NCBI GenBank assembly: GCA_022575985.1
Contig: JAKSXM010000007.1
Span: forward strand, 6,512,501 to 6,576,500
DNA length: 64,000 nucleotides
Direction: 5' to 3'
Source: Anagrus nilaparvatae
Lineage: Eukaryota > Arthropoda > Insecta > Hymenoptera > Mymaridae
Position 1 is the first letter of the stretch; each line of letters starts with the position of its first letter. The position numbers and the translations under genes were made by a program. Under the pieces are notes generated by a model, which was not told where the DNA came from, searched no databases, and saw nothing but the letters and a program-made list of their open reading frames with translations. Below are positions 37,511 to 49,317 of the stretch, piece after piece.

Positions 37511-37839
37511 AAATTACGTTTTTTTGGACATTTTTTATTTCTAAATATTAATAAATTACTAATTAGTAAAACCAGTTATAAAATATTAAATGTATAGGTG
37601 GAAATTTAGTAAATTACCGAGGTGTGTGAAGTTGATCAACTAACGCACACCGAGGTATGCACTATGCATACGAAATTTTCCCAAAGATTTTTACGATAAT
37701 TTATGTTACACTTGGTTAAAAAATTAGCATATTTTATACTTAATTTATAAAAATATTCAATATACTATTATACACTAGCGGGCAATAATGACTATATTCG
37801 AATTTTGATTGCTGTTTGTAAATAAAATTACATTCTTAA

Positions 37840-38954
37840 CCTTTAGCCTGCACACCTCTTGAAAATCGCATAGCCTGCACATGGGGTCCGGCGGACCCCA
37901 GCTACTAAAATACATTTTATGGTTAAACTGTTCATTATATCTTAGCCAAAATTTTTTTAGGAGTTGTTCATACCTCATAAAAAAAGGACAAATTACTTTT
38001 GTTAGGAGTTTTTAAAAGAAAAATACTAAAAACATAAATTGAAGGGAAAAAAACGTGAAAATTGGTATTTTTTGAATAAATTAGCATAAAATCTGCAATT
38101 ATATATATTTTTTTAAATATACTATAAATTTCAATAAAGTTATTATAAAACTTAAGGAAAAAAATACTAACTTATAGCTACCTTAAAAAAAAGGTATTTA
38201 TATAGGATAAAAACTGCATCATTTTGAGGGTTAAATTTCAAAAATAATTTTTAAAGGGAAAATGTTTTTTTTTTAATTTTTTTTGTAATTTTATTAAAAA
38301 AAAAAAGAAAATACATACATATAATTGAAAAATAATTTATTTTAATTAGATGCAGCACATTTTAGACATTGTGATGAACGATGATCGTTACACATCGGAC
38401 GTAAACAAGAAGAGCAACCTTGTTTGGTTTTCTTATCATGTTTCCTTGGGCAAAGTGCGCACCTTACTTTATTTTCATAGATTTGCAGTTCTTGATACGT
38501 ATCATCTGAAGTTGATACGTCAAGACCTAAAATAGCTTGAATTCCGTATTTTAGGTCACGTTTTAAAGAAGGTATCTTATAGCGCTCTGCCAAAAAATCT
38601 TGAATAAAAACAAAAAAAATATATAAAACCCCTTAAATACATGATAATTTAGATATTTGATATTATACGTACCTTTTAACAATTATTTTTAGTAACTTTT
38701 ATTAAATAAAAAAATATATCAAAAACAGCGTATCCTGCACACGGGGCCTTATGGACCCCACGCTTTATAATGGTCAAATTTACTTGAGTACCCGGCTCAA
38801 ACAATCGAGTTTAAAGTTAAACGAAGTTTTGAATCATAAAAATACATGTTTAAACTCTTGAAAGATGACAGCACAGGTCTCTTATCACGCGCTAAATATT
38901 TAAAATATCAATGCGAATACTGCCTGGGGTCCGTTGGACCCCTAGTGCAGGCTT
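37840..38954. mobile_element. piggyBac-like element remnant
   Basis: Left end TTAA then CCTTTAGCCTGCACA, close to the usual piggyBac terminal motif; right end TAGTGCAGGCTTG, degraded. Palindromes of the type GGGGTCC-N-GGACCCC lie near both ends (37885, 38934), with a diverged third copy at about 38738. Segment B lacks the whole block: it runs from CATTCTGAATCTTG straight into CCTAGAAAT. The minus strand encodes a transposase C-terminus (38342-38593). Confidence 0.75.
38342..38593 (-). pseudogene. piggyBac transposase C-terminal Cys-rich domain fragment
   Basis: The frame runs to the stop at 38342 and reads ERYKIPSLKRDLKYGIQAIL, then CALCPRKHDKKTKQGCSSC, RPMCNDHRSSQCLKC. The C-x2-C, C-x2-C, C-x2-H, C-x2-C arrangement is the zinc-binding tail seen at the C-terminus of piggyBac-type transposases. 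No ATG is evident at its start (the frame enters after a DFL codon run) and no DDD catalytic core is visible upstream, so only the last exon or a deleted relic is present. Confidence 0.7.
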
Positions 38955-39773
38955 GTCTAGAAATAGTTATTTTTACCAAATACGATTGCAGAAAGCTTTG
39001 CTTTTGGCAAAGTAAACATTTTTATACGAGTCGGTTAAGAATGTAAAAATGAACTAGTAAAATAACAAATTCAGCCTTTCACAGAGGTAAAATTTTGAAA
39101 AACTAAAGTAAAGAATCAAGCGGAAAAGTTTATCCTAAATTATATTCGCAGTGTTTTATTAATCTTAACACGTCTTAACAGAAAACCAATCAGAAAAGTA
39201 TTTTATTTAACATAGTACATGTTTAGGGGTGAATCATTTGATAAATCTGCAATTCAAGGGGGTTGGGGGTCAAATTTGTCCGGTTTAAGAGGCGGGAGTC
39301 ACTCCTTAAATAGAACTTATAGAATAATTTTGAATTAGGGATTTAAAATCCATGTTTATGTACTTAGCATCTGAAAAATGTTATAAATTTAGCAAGCTGT
39401 AAATTTGCTGCGTACCCATTATTTATTAGAGCACTAGCTGTATTTAACACGTTTCATACATTTACAATTTGTTTAGACACTAACCAGTTATAAGTTTTTG
39501 TAATTAAAATTTTTAAGTCTTAATACTTTTCTTATTGGTTTTGTCAATAAATTACTAAGAAACTGCCAAAATTACCGATACCCAGAAAAAAGATATTGTC
39601 GATTCTGACAGATTTGCAATCAGAGGCTTAAAATTTATGAAATTTCATATTTTGTTTAGACAAAAGTAGTGTTAATAAGTTATTTCTCGTTCGAGAAACT
39701 TCTTCTACGAGAGACTTATCTTATATGCAAAAATACTTGTTTTTCAGTAATTGCATTAACAAAAATTACTTAC

Positions 39774-40712
39774 CAATTGATCGTCGTTTACAAAGGGCTC
39801 TTTGACTATTAAAAATGAGTAAAAATTAAATATATGCAAATTCTTTTTACAATTCATTTTTTTTTTTTAGTAAACTTACTAGACAGAGAATTGCTTCAAG
39901 TTCAGGTGAAAAATAAGACGATAATCCCGGACAGCAGTCTTCTAACCCTGGTAAAACCTAAAGTCAATAAGGAATACGAAATTTTTTATTTAATTCTTAC
40001 TTATTTTCGTTAAAGAATCGTAAAAGAAAAAATAATAAATTATTTTTAAGTAATATTCAAACAGAGAAACCTTACAGCCGATAAGAAAGGTCATCTGGCT
40101 TGAAGTTTTCAACAAATTTTATCTTTATTTAACTTTGCAATTTGTTTATTTTGCCATGAGTCTACAATATTAGGTATTTTAAAAGTAAGACTAAGAAAAA
40201 AAAACTAAACCAAAAACATTGCTGTCTCATAAAGGTAACTTTGATGAAAAATTAAAATTAACCGGAATATTAAAGAATAGCCCAAACCGAAAGCAAACCA
40301 TCTGATGCAAGCCAAAGATCATAAATTGCGATTTGGGTAATTCGTTTTTTATGATAAGATTTTTCTTCGTCAGTAACGAAAAATGGTACCTTTTTAACCA
40401 AGGTAGTAAAAAAAAGAATTACCCAAATCGCACGTAAATATCCAGGGCAAAAATAGACTGTTTTCTGACCTGTGCGGGGTAAAATATGGGGTTCGACCTT
40501 TGCATGTTGTCTGAACCCGTTGTGACGCTAGCTCGTGCATGCAAAAATCAAGCAAGATCAAAACCAATATTTTACCCCTTAAAAAATATCTACTTTCTCC
40601 TTTACTTAATAAATAGTTAATTATTTACCTTTTCACCTTCTTGGACACACGATTTTATTGTTAATATCATGAAAGAAAATAAGAAAAATTTCAATATAAA
40701 GAATTTGAACAT
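39774..40712 (-). pseudogene. Secreted Cys-rich peptide gene, copy A (frame broken)
   Basis: Exon 1 (40712-40629) starts at ATG and encodes a hydrophobic signal peptide of about 20 residues, then a Cys at residue 22. Exon 2 (39957-39880) is flanked by CTTTAG and GTAAGT and encodes a segment with an adjacent Cys pair followed by PGL (residues 36-40) and a further Cys at 53. Exon 3 (39805-39774) is one base shorter than its partner in copy B, hits a TAA after five codons (39788), and has Phe where B has Cys. So it is either a shortened product or a decaying gene. All introns are GT-AG and phase 0. Intron 1 carries two old repeats (about 40255-40445 and 40475-40581), also present in B. No homologue recognised. 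Confidence 0.5.
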
Positions 40713-40776
40713 TTTGATATTCTGCTCTCTAAAGATTTTTGAGTAAACTACTTATATTTTTTTAATTTTACTTCGC

Positions 40777-40783
40777 TTTTTAT
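40777..40783 (-). promoter_or_regulatory. TATA box of copy A peptide gene
   Basis: GAGTATAAAAAGCGAAG reads on the minus strand about 65 bp upstream of the ATG at 40712. The same sequence is kept at the same relative place in copy B. Confidence 0.55.
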
Positions 40784-42344
40784 ACTCAGCTTAGACAATA
40801 ATAAATAAATTTTATTTGCGATAAAAAAATAATTATGATGAAAATTTAATAAAAATTATCATTAAGTTCATAATTTGTTTATAATAATATTTATGTTCAT
40901 AATTCATTACAAACTTCATGTAACTCACGTGTGGTGGATCAAGTGAGGGGGAGGGGCGAAAGGGACAATCGCTCATCCTGAGAATAAGAATTTTTCATAA
41001 TTTTTTCTGTTGATCGCTTCTTTTCAGAATATTTTGATGGGATGTAATAAAATTTTTTAGAAAAAAAATATATAAATTTTTTTCGTTACTTATTATTTAA
41101 ATAAATTTTCAGTTATTCTTATCAAAGTGTACCACCTTTCCCCAATTTAATTAAATTTATATTTTATTTATATTTATATTTTAAAGAAATAAACATTTTA
41201 TCAACTGTATCAATTGTGTATATTATTATTCATTAAATAATTGTGAGTCTTATTATTTCTTCTCAGAATTCAAAATATGAGAAATCCTTAGTGAAACTGT
41301 CATCAGCGATATGTAAAACTCTTAAAAAACCAATTGGATGGGTTCAGTATGTACAATTATGATATCGTGCCAATTTTTAAGTTTCTAGATTCAATGGTTT
41401 GAAAATGGCAGTTGTTTTACGATTTTAAAATTGGTTCAAATTCGCTGCAAAAATCTGAGCTAATTTTCTATTCTAATTTTTCTGCGCTCTACATACAGCT
41501 ACAAAATAATTTTCAAAGGGGGCATGTAAAATTTCCCGCTGAATCCGATTCTGCCATCAGTTTTTCCGGAAAACTCTGGAAAATTGGAAAAAATAAAAGG
41601 AAATTTCACATACGAATTTCTCAAAAACCGGGATTTTTTTTCTTCTAATTGGCCTTGAAAGTTGTTTTTTCGTATGCATTTTATGTTGGTAAATAGTTTT
41701 TGATAGATATTTAAAGGCATTAAAGTACTTTAAAATTCAATAACAATAAATTTTCATAAACTTATAATTTCTTTCCATTTTCTTTCCAGTAACCTATAGG
41801 ATATGATAAATAATTTAAAAAATTCTGTTTTGCTGAATAAAAATGTTTTAAGTTTGCTAACAATTTAAAAATTCGGAGCTCTTAGTTAAATTTTTGTTAT
41901 AAGATATTTTAGTATGAATTTATTGCTGTACTTTTTGATTTTTGCAACAGATTTTATTTTTTTTTAAATTTTTTAAATTTAGCGTTTATTTACCCAGAAA
42001 TTCTATATAAATAACCTTAAAACATCAGTAACTTTTTTTCAAAGATTTCACTCATAATAAGTTTAATTATTTAAAAAATATATTTAAATTTTCTAAAGAA
42101 CTAAATAAATCAGTTAATTTCTCAAAAAAATTTTATATTTAGTGCAGAGGAAAGAAAAGCAAACAAAAACAAACCTTAAGTTGGGGTTCAAAATATTTTA
42201 TTTTGTGAATATATGAGTGCATTTTATATAAAAAATTTCTGAGTAAATATAGATTTTTCGTTTAAAAAATAAAGTCAAAAAATAAGGTAAAAAAATCAAA
42301 TTTATCGTTTTACATACAACTTATTTTAAAAATGATTCTTACTT

Positions 42345-43105
42345 TTTTTTTTACCTCAGTGATCTCTGGAGATTACTTTAGATCTATTTAAATCTCCAGT
42401 AATCTCCGGAGATCTGCGGAGAACTAAAGAAATCACCCGAAATTTGCGATCAATTCAGATCAGTGGAGATCAAAAGAGATATTTTTAGTTATTATTAGAA
42501 CCGTTATTTTTTAACGGTTATTTTCGGTTATTTTTAACGGTTAAAAAATTCAATTTTCGCGCACGGAATTGGACCTTGTACGTTAAAAAAAAAGTACAAA
42601 CAAGGCAATTTTATATATTTTTTTTGGTTTGCGTACAAGATTTTTAGTTTAAAAAAAAAATAAAAAAAAAATCTAGTTAATCCAACCAGTACTTTTAGAG
42701 CAATCGTGGTTACCGATTTCAAAAAATGGTTTCGAGATAAACGCGTTTAAAGTTTTTTTTTCCTATTCACAAGCCTGGTTTCCTGCTTACAAAAACCTTA
42801 ATATCTTTTTAATGGTAACGAATTTTTGTACAAACATTTTTTTCCATATTCTTGATGTATTTTTACACACAAAAACAAATAAAAAAAAAAATAAAAAATT
42901 TTTTTCCAATTATTGACGTCGTGCCTTAATGAATTTAAATATTCTTGCTAAATTTTTCTTACTTTTTTTTTTACCTCAGTGATCTCTTAAGATCTATTTA
43001 GATCTATTTAAATCTCCAGTAATCTCCGGAGATCTGCGGAGAACTAAAGAAATCACCCGAATTTTCAATCACATCAGATCAGCGGAGATCATAAGAGATA
43101 TTTCG
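42345..43105. repeat. Directly repeated GATCTCC-rich block, two copies
   Basis: About 145 bp beginning TTTTTTTTTACCTCAGTGATCTC and ending near AAGAGATATTT occurs at 42345-42487 and again at 42958-43105. Segment B has it once (62158-62303). Each holds nested palindromes such as CTCCGGAG and many GATCT/AGATC words. The 470 bp between is unique to A. Confidence 0.75.
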
Positions 43106-43620
43106 AAAATTCGTCGGGAAGTGTAGTAATTTTACTACGAAATAGTAAACTTACTACAATTTGTAGTTAATTTACTATTTTTTTAGTAATAATACTAACT
43201 CGACTTCTAAGCTTTACGAAGAAAAATTCGAGATATTTTAAACAGTTTTTTTCCAATTTATCCACAAAGAGAACTGCAGAATAAGGTATGGTTTAAGGAC
43301 CCAGCATATTTTTCACATTTTTTTGACTCAATTTGATGATTTACGATAAAAAATACGATTCTAAGGGTTTGAGCTTTCTAAGCGAGTGAACCATATTGAT
43401 TAAAGTTTTTAACTGTTTTTAATCTTTTTAGAACAAAACAACGAAATATTTGTAGAAAATAAAAAATCTGACATACTCCATATAAACCCCATTTAAATTT
43501 TTAGGACTAATATTATATTCATTTTTAATATAGTAACTAAAACGCGATATAGTAACTACCCGAGCGAACCAGTCTGGCGGATTACCTAGGAAAGGGTACC
43601 TAAGTTTGCTGATCACTAAT

Positions 43621-44483
43621 TATGCGCCTGGGTTCCTATGCCCGTAATTTTTATGATTCAGTAAATTTTAGATAATACTTTGGGTAAAAAAAGGTTGTTG
43701 TAAAAAATATTAAATAACCTAAAACAAAATAAAAAACAAAATCAATTTGCAGGGGTGGCTGCCGGGGCGAGCAAAGCGAGCTGGAGGCAGCTTATATATA
43801 GTTCAAATTCTTAAAGATCACTAATTTAAGTTTTCAAAAAAGGGCTGAAATAATAAACTTACTAAAAATTTAAAAGTATGGCTCTTTTTAAGAGGAGGCA
43901 GCTAGTATATATATATGTAAATAAAATAAAATTTTTAATGAATTAAAATCAATAGTCAACGTCAGTAAATATATTTTTAGTAAATAAAGCACAGTAAATA
44001 TAAATTTATTAAAATATAATATTAATAATTAAATAACGTAACATATTAATAGAAATGTAAGACTTGAATTACTGTTTTCTATAAAATAGTAAGGCGTTAT
44101 TAACCCTATACGCTGTATTTAGATTATTCAGTCTTCATTTTCAAAGCTAAAGTAAAGTTTTTATTTAATGTGTTTTTAAATAATTATCGAAATATGTAAA
44201 TAAGTTTAATGTAATTAAATTGCTTCAAATTCAATTTTTTGGAATGATAACGCTATCTAGGGGTTTGTGGGGCCACAAATATTGAAATTTTAATCGGATT
44301 AATCCCCAATTCAAGCCCTACCCTTACTTTTTAACATCTAGGCATCTTAATCAAAAAAATTGTTAATTTTTATAACATTTCTCAAATTTGCAAAATTTGG
44401 GTGTGGTTTAGGGTGTGGTTACAAGTTCTTTAGATGTTCTAGACATGTGAACCCCAAATTGCTACTTTCCAAACCTCTTATTT
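43621..44483. other. No gene seen; short GC-rich hairpin
   Basis: AT-rich apart from 43750-43792, where GGCGAGCAAAGCGAGC lies within GCTGCC...GGCAGC, a compact hairpin. Confidence 0.4.
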
Positions 44484-44633
44484 GTACACGGAAAAAAATT
44501 CTAAGTTGTATTGACAAATAACTTTGTTGAAATATGCCAACAAAGTATTTGTTGAATTGTCATAGTTACTTAGTTGATTCAAACATAGTGAAAATTTTGT
44601 TTAAAAAAAATTATTTTTTTATTTTTTTTTTTT

Positions 44634-44677
<44 letters not shown>

Positions 44678-45476
44678 CTATTGATTATTTATTTTTGATA
44701 ATTATTTTTTTTATATTTATTTAGGGTATTTTTTTTTTTTTTTTTTTTATTAATAATTTTTTTTTTTTTTTAATTATTTTTTTTATATTTATTTATGTAC
44801 TTATATATTTATTAATTTAAAATCTGTTAAAAAAAACCAAAGAAAAATTTTGACTGCTACTGGGATCGAACTGAGTCCGCCGGCTTCCGAGACTGCGTGA
44901 TTATCCATTCTGCTAACAGGACAGTTGTATTTAATAAAAAAATTTTAAGTACTATATGTTACAGATAATAATTTTCGAAATTTTATGCAGAGTAAATTAT
45001 GCATACCCAGCGAAATGCATATTATTTAAAAATAATAGTTAAAACTATCATAAATAATTTTTAGGAAATTCCATTTCTTTATTATAATAATAATGAATAA
45101 TAATATAAACAAAAGCGCGCTGCTGAAGAACAGGTTTCGACTTGTCGCCGGCCGCGGTGTTAAATACATAAAAGGATAGAAAGAGAAAGAATGAATAAAT
45201 ATTTTAATATAAAAGAAAAAGCATTGACCTAGCTATTAAAATTAATCATATTAATGTTGTAGGTTGTTGGTTTATCTAACACTATGTTGATTCAACAAAG
45301 ATTTAAGTGGTTAACTTAACGATTTTAATTTTGCTTGAATCAACAAAGTATTTGTTGGTCTAATGTTTTTATTTGACAATTCAACGTTTAATCTTTCCAT
45401 TCAACAAACTTACAATACTAATCATATTTCAGTAACGTAATACGTTTAGTTTGTCTTATATTTTTTTTACGTGTAC
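44484..45476. mobile_element. ~1 kb TIR element with GTACACG ends
   Basis: Ends GTACACGGAAAAAAATTC and its near-complement TTTTTTTTACGTGTAC. Inside the ends, inverted pairs around CAACAAAGTATTTGTTG and GACAATTCAAC recur. The middle holds a long T-rich tract (44600-44800) and a tRNA-like segment. No target duplication is obvious. Confidence 0.55.
44852..44922 (-). other. Degenerate tRNA / tRNA-derived SINE head
   Basis: About 71 bases with A-box TAGCAGAATGG (44915-44905) and B-box GTTCGATCCC (44871-44862) at correct spacing, AATGGATAA in the D-loop and GTCCTGT at the start. Stem pairing in the T, acceptor and anticodon arms is poor. On the minus strand it is followed by an A-rich tract of about 200 bases, the usual layout of a tRNA-derived SINE with its tail. 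Confidence 0.4.
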
Positions 45477-46398
45477 TTCAAAATTCTTTAATTATTTAGT
45501 AGATATAAAACGTATGAAGTAAATATTGAGTATACAGTCCAGATATGAGAAAAAGAATTATTATTAGATTCATTTATAGAAAATTTAAATGAAAGAAATT
45601 GTTAGAGAAAAATATAGTTAGTTTTATGAAAAAAGATTTAGATAAAAATATACATAAGTATAGAAATTAGATATTAATTTTCTTTTATTTAGATAACGGT
45701 CAAACTAAGAATTCATTAGATTTTTATTTTTTATCTTACTATAATGGAGCTTTCAAAGAAAGTTCCTAGCAGCAAAAGTTGAGACTTTGGAGCTTTGTGC
45801 ACATGGAGACTTTTGCAGAGAATGACGAAACCTACAATATATCAAAAATTCATACAATTTGACTGAAACATCATTTCCTATCCTTTTGTGCGGGGTCTTT
45901 TTAATAGTATGAAAGAAATAATTATTACTTTGGCTAAAAAATCCTATGGATTAAAATTAAATTTTCAAGGTATGAATAAACTTTAAAGGGTAAAGATGGA
46001 CTTTTATTTAAAAGTTAAATGTTTTATAGTTAAAAGTTTTATACTTTTACTAGGTAAATGAAATTATTGAACATAATAATTAAATGTCTCCGCAAAAAAT
46101 TAGGGTCATTTATTAAATTAGAATTTATCATTTACAATATTTTATCTGTATTCAAATAATAATTTAAAATTTTTTTAATAAATAATTGTTTGATAATGAA
46201 CAAAAGGTTATTCTCTGCGCGAAGCGCAGTTGTTTCTAGTAAATAATTCAGACAAAATTTAGATGTTTTATTCTTTTCCAATACTTCGAACAAATATTTT
46301 GTTCCTCTTCAGGGGATTTTCTAAATATACAAAAATATATTATTTTTACATGTACATTGTACATAAATATAATATAAAATATCAAGAAAAATTTTTTG
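45477..46398. other. AT-rich spacer, nothing recognised
   Basis: No gene seen. It contains a small hairpin CTGCGCGAAGCGCAG at about 46217-46231. Confidence 0.4.
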
Positions 46399-46599
46399 GT
46401 TCCTCAATGAGGAGATTTGGTTTTTGATTTTTTGGCATATAAGCACGTTCTAAGACCTCAGGAAGCTAAAAAACCGGTTTTTAAAAAAAGTCTGTATGTG
46501 TGAGTGTGTGTGTGTGTGTGCGTGTGTGTATGTATGTAATCGGTGATATTTCACAAACATTATGGAATTAACGCCTAATTTTTTTTTCAAAATTTTTTT

Positions 46600-47790
46600 C
46601 ACCAAAATAGCTTGAGGTACTTTTTTTTTTTTAATTTGGATGTAATACGTCATTTATTTCCACGAAAGTACTTATATTTGAAAGTATGGTTTTTACTCTA
46701 TATCTCGAATCTGATACTTAATTTGTTGAAAATTTTTTTCCCAAAATTTTTTTTACGAAAAATTACAAAAAACACCAAGTTCTTTTTTTTTTTTGCACGT
46801 AGTACCTAACTTATTTCTATGAAAGTGCTAGTTTTAGAAAGTTTGTTTATAGTCAATTTTTGGATCTGACACTGAATTTTTTCAAAAATTTTTTTTCAAA
46901 ATTAAAAAAACAAAAAAATTAAATTTTTTCATAAAAAAATCTCAAAATACTTTCTTTTTTTTTTAATTTGAATGTAATACCTCATTTATTTCCATGAAAG
47001 TACTTATCTTTGAAAGTATGGTTTTTACTCTATATCTCGAATCTGATACTTAATTTTTTGAAAATTTTCTTCCAAAAATTTTTGTCAAAAAAATACAAAA
47101 AACACCAAATTTTTTTTTCTTTTTGGACGTAGTACCTAATTTATTTCTGTGAGGGTACTAGTTTTAGAAAGTTCGTTTATAGTAATTTTTTGGTTCTAAT
47201 ACCAATTTTTTTCAAAAATTTTTTCTCTAAATTAAAAAAACAAATAAATTAAAAAAACTGCAATATTTTTTTTTTTTTGTTGTTATACCTCATTTAATTC
47301 TATGAAAATACTAATATCTGAAAATATTATAACGGGTGAAACTTCGCAACCATTATCGAATTAAGACCTAATTTTTTTTTCAAAAATTTTGTCATAAAGA
47401 AGTCATAAAGAAAATACTTCTTTTTTTTTTAATTTGGATGTAATACCTCATTTATTTCCATGAAAGTACTTATATTTGATAGTATGGTTTTTACTCGATA
47501 TCTCGAATCTGAAAATTATTTTCCCAAAAATTGTCGTCGTAAAAAAATACAAAAAACACCAAATTTTTTTTTCTTTTTGGACGCAGTACATAAGTTATTT
47601 CTATGGGAGTACTAGTTTTAGAAATATCGTTTATAGTAATTTTTTGGACCTGATACCGAATTTTTTCAAAATTTTTTCCTCAAAATTAAAAAAACGAAAA
47701 AAAAAACTGCAATATTTTTTTTTGTGTATGTAATACTTCATTTAATTCCATGAAAGTACTATCTTGAATAATTATTATCCAATGAATTAC
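46600..47790 (+). repeat. ~155-bp tandem repeat with dimeric higher-order pattern
   Basis: The core CCATGAAAGTACTTATATTT recurs at about 46660, 46816, 46993, 47146, 47300, 47456, 47600 and 47746. Units alternate between an ACTTATATTTG type and an ACTAGTTTTAG type, so the true period is about 310 bp. Copies in the second element begin near 49590. Confidence 0.8.
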
Positions 47791-48262
47791 GTCCCATGTA
47801 AAAGCAATGATACAACGAGTATACAATTTGTATACAGGATTGTATAAAAAAAAAAAATACAAAAATGACTGTATACAATTATTTAATTGCATACAATTCA
47901 ACCAGATTTGACACCTGAATTTAATTCAACCAGATTCAATGAATGAGATTTAGAAAATTTAGAAAAAGAGAAAAAGAAAAGAAAAATGGCCCCGCAATTC
48001 GGCTCCAGGTTTATTGCCTCATGACACCAGAGTATACCTAAAGTTCTAAAAAAAACATCCATTTTCTTCTAATTTTTCCAAGGCTTCTTGTTCAAAATTC
48101 GTGGTGATCTCTTTAGTAAAATTATTTTGTATCTTATATTCGTTTTTTACCACGAGTTTCTATTAAGCATCGCCTTAAAATTATTTTCTATAAATTTATT
48201 TTGGATTACACTTATGAAAAGATTCTCTATAATCCTAACATCATTTGTGCCTACAATCATCT

Positions 48263-48868
48263 TGTTTTTTTTTTAAATAATTTTTTCATTTAAAATTCAT
48301 CATTATATGTTTATACTTTTTTTTTATCTTCTAAATTTTTTTGTAGCAATTTTTTAAGGCATCACATTTATCAGAAAAATTCATCACTATTGTCAAAATT
48401 CAAAAAATAAATAAAACTTATGCAAAAATCAATTCGGTTATCGAGGTTAAGAAAATTATTTAATTTGCAAACGAGCGGTCAGTTTGGCTTGACGCGATCA
48501 ACTGATTATTTTTTTTTTTTAATTGACAATTGTTATAGCAACGCAATAAAAACGTGAAGTTGCTTGTTTATTTTTATTGCGTTGCTATAACAATTGTCAA
48601 TTAAAAAAAAAAAAATAATCAGTTGATCGCGTCAATCCAAACTGACCGCTCGTTTGCAAATTAAATAATTTTCTTAATCTCGATAACCGAATTGATTTTT
48701 GCATAAGTTTTATTTTTTTTGTTAATTACAAATTTTGACAAGAATGTGAAAATTTTTTCTGTTAAAAATGCTACAAGAAAATGTAGAAGATAAAAAAAAG
48801 GAAAAACATAAACACCTCCTAACATAAACACGAATTTTAAATGAAAAAATTGTTTAAAAAAACACTTT
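48263..48868. mobile_element. ~600-bp almost perfect palindrome
   Basis: Arms meet around 48562. CAATTGTTATAGCAACGCAA (48526 on) is answered by TTGCGTTGCTATAACAATTG (to 48598), and outward GACCGCTCGTTTGCAAATTA mirrors TAATTTGCAAACGAGCGGTC. The unpaired centre is only about 20 bases. It sits inside the left arm of the 4.5 kb element. Confidence 0.85.
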
Positions 48869-49317
48869 GGCTAAAAGTACTCAATTTAATTTTTGTAATT
48901 AATATATTGGGTTAGTAGGTTTAAGGTTATAATAAATATGACCAACTTCATTACTTCAGTAATTCAGTTTTATTTCTAGTTTATAATAATATAGTATAAA
49001 ATGAATTTTTAAATATAAAAAAGAAATAATTATTTATTTATAATATAATCAAAATTACTCAGTTTCAAAAAAATAAATTATTTATCATTGCATTTTTTAA
49101 TTTTTTTCTGCACTTTTTTAATTAGATTAGATTATTTGATTTATTATTTTAATATTGATTATTTGTTGATTTAGTAAATTTTAATCTTTTCTGTCCCTGA
49201 TTTTTCAAAGGAATGATAAAATAAATAATTTATAAATTTAAATATTAGACAGCTATTATAATCTATCAAATTTCTAAAAATTTGCTTTGTTTACTTGTGT
49301 CATTTTGTACAACTTTT

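Larger units (their letters stand above)
38955..43620. repeat. Segmental duplication copy A, main block
   Basis: Collinear with 57465-62680: AAGCTTTGC.TTTGGCAAAG, TTTTATACGAGTCG, CAATCGCTCATCCTGAG, AAAATGGCAGTTGTTTTACG, AGTAACCTATAG, GGAGATCTGCGGAGAACTAA and TTTGAGCTTTCTAA follow one another in both. Divergence is roughly 10-15% by eye, with insertions on each side. It includes a small secreted-peptide gene. Confidence 0.88.

Noticed and set aside
41412..41648. 78-codon frame, repeated at 60006-60248 in the other duplicate
   Set aside because: Shared because of the segmental duplication, but the 3' ends differ by frameshifting indels and the residues look random; not kept as a protein.
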